Assembly (NCBI GenBank): GCA_012512335.1 | Contig: JAAZEK010000197.1 | Span: 1 to 38,325, forward strand | Direction: 5' to 3' | Source of the DNA: Clostridiales bacterium | GTDB lineage: Bacteria; Bacillota; Clostridia; Caldicoprobacterales; DTU083 | Length of the DNA: 38,325 nucleotides | Shown: piece by piece, positions 37,627-38,325 of the stretch | Layout of the letters: each line of letters starts with the position of its first letter | How positions within the stretch are numbered: the first letter of the stretch is position 1 | Made by a program: the position numbers and the translations under genes | The notes under the pieces: generated by a model | Database searches by the model: none | What the model was told of the DNA's origin: nothing | The model's input: only the letters and a program-made list of their open reading frames with translations

Positions 37627-38082
37627 ATGAAGTGCCCATTTTGTTTTACACTGGACAGCAAGGTGGTGGATTCTCGGCCCACAGATGAAGGATCGGTTAC
37701 CCGAAGAAGAAGGGAATGTATCGACTGCGGGAAGCGTTTTACCACTTACGAAAAGATAGAAAACTTGCCTATTTTGGTAGTGAAGAAGGATGGTCGACGG
37801 GAAGCATTTGACAGCAATAAAATCATGTCTGGTCTTTTACGGGCATGCGAAAAGCGTCCACTGTCCGTACACAGATTGGAAACTGCCGTGGAGGATATTG
37901 AAAAGCAAGTATATAATTCTCTAGAGCGAGAGATTTCCAGCCAGACCATTGGTGAAATGGTGATGGAAAAGCTACGGGAACTAGATGAGGTAGCTTATGT
38001 TCGTTTTGCCTCTGTATATAGGCAATTTAGGGATATTAACACTTTTATGGATGAATTGAACAAGCTACTTAAGGACAAGTAA
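37627..38082 (+). CDS. nrdR: Transcriptional repressor NrdR
   Basis: MKCPFC...[33 protein letters not shown] zinc ribbon + ATP-cone. Confidence 0.97.
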   Translation: MKCPFCFTLDSKVVDSRPTDEGSVTRRRRECIDCGKRFTTYEKIENLPILVVKKDGRREAFDSNKIMSGLLRACEKRPLSVHRLETAVEDIEKQVYNSLEREISSQTIGEMVMEKLRELDEVAYVRFASVYRQFRDINTFMDELNKLLKDK

Positions 38083-38096
38083 ATTATTATATAAGA

Positions 38097-38136
38097 AAAG
38101 CTAGTATTTGGCATTTTGTTGAATACTAGCTTTTTT
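38097..38136 (+). terminator. Rho-independent terminator after nrdR
   Basis: aaaagctagtatt...aatactagctttttt. Confidence 0.88.
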
Positions 38137-38230
38137 CAATTTTTGGTAGTTGCCCTGAGAAGCATACAAGTGGAATTGTCAGGGTAAGATAATTTCGCAT
38201 TCAATTGAAAATAAAAGAGGTGACAGAATT

Positions 38231-38325
38231 ATGCCCATAGGATTAACTCTCCTGGTTGTGGCAAGTATATTAGTTTTATTTGGCGTGGGACATCAAGTTC
38301 TGGACAGGATGCGACTAAACGACAA
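38231..38325 (+). CDS. Partial CDS at window end, putative membrane protein (possibly DUF1614)
   Basis: ATG at 38231 after aaaagaggtgac RBS; MPIGLTLLVVASILVLFGVGHQVLDRMRLND, open to window end; not in the ORF track. Confidence 0.5.
   Translation, partial: MPIGLTLLVVASILVLFGVGHQVLDRMRLND

Overview
38.3 kb window of an AT-rich, spore-forming Firmicute (Clostridia-type) chromosome. The left ~17 kb is accessory or mixed: SGNH hydrolase, a lipoprotein barnase with an overlapping barstar gene, sfsA, an LtaS-family sulfatase, azlCD, nfnAB-rex, an SDR oxidoreductase, a His-rich cbiMQO-type ECF metal transporter, adenylate kinase and a metallophosphoesterase. The right ~21 kb is a collinear division/cell-wall cluster running into a sporulation cluster: mraZ-rsmH-ftsL-spoVD/ftsI-murE-murF-mraY-murD-ftsW/spoVE-murA-ftsQ(divIB)-DUF881-DUF881-sbp-ftsA-ftsZ-spoIIGA-sigE-sigG-ylmC-nrdR. 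Structure not explained by genes: (i) a four-copy dispersed ~220-bp MITE-like element with terminal inverted repeats (two full copies, one internally deleted, one cut by the window edge); (ii) a two-sided array of a ~24-bp motif (three inverted, three direct) upstream of the barnase gene; (iii) a 20-bp tandem repeat before sfsA; (iv) candidate operators: MraZ boxes, a Fur/Zur-like palindrome at cbiM, a Rex-like site at nfnA. The strongest leads are the membrane-tethered barnase/barstar pair flanked by oppositely oriented MITE copies, and the MITE family itself. All similarity statements are from recall of families and motifs; no database search was run.
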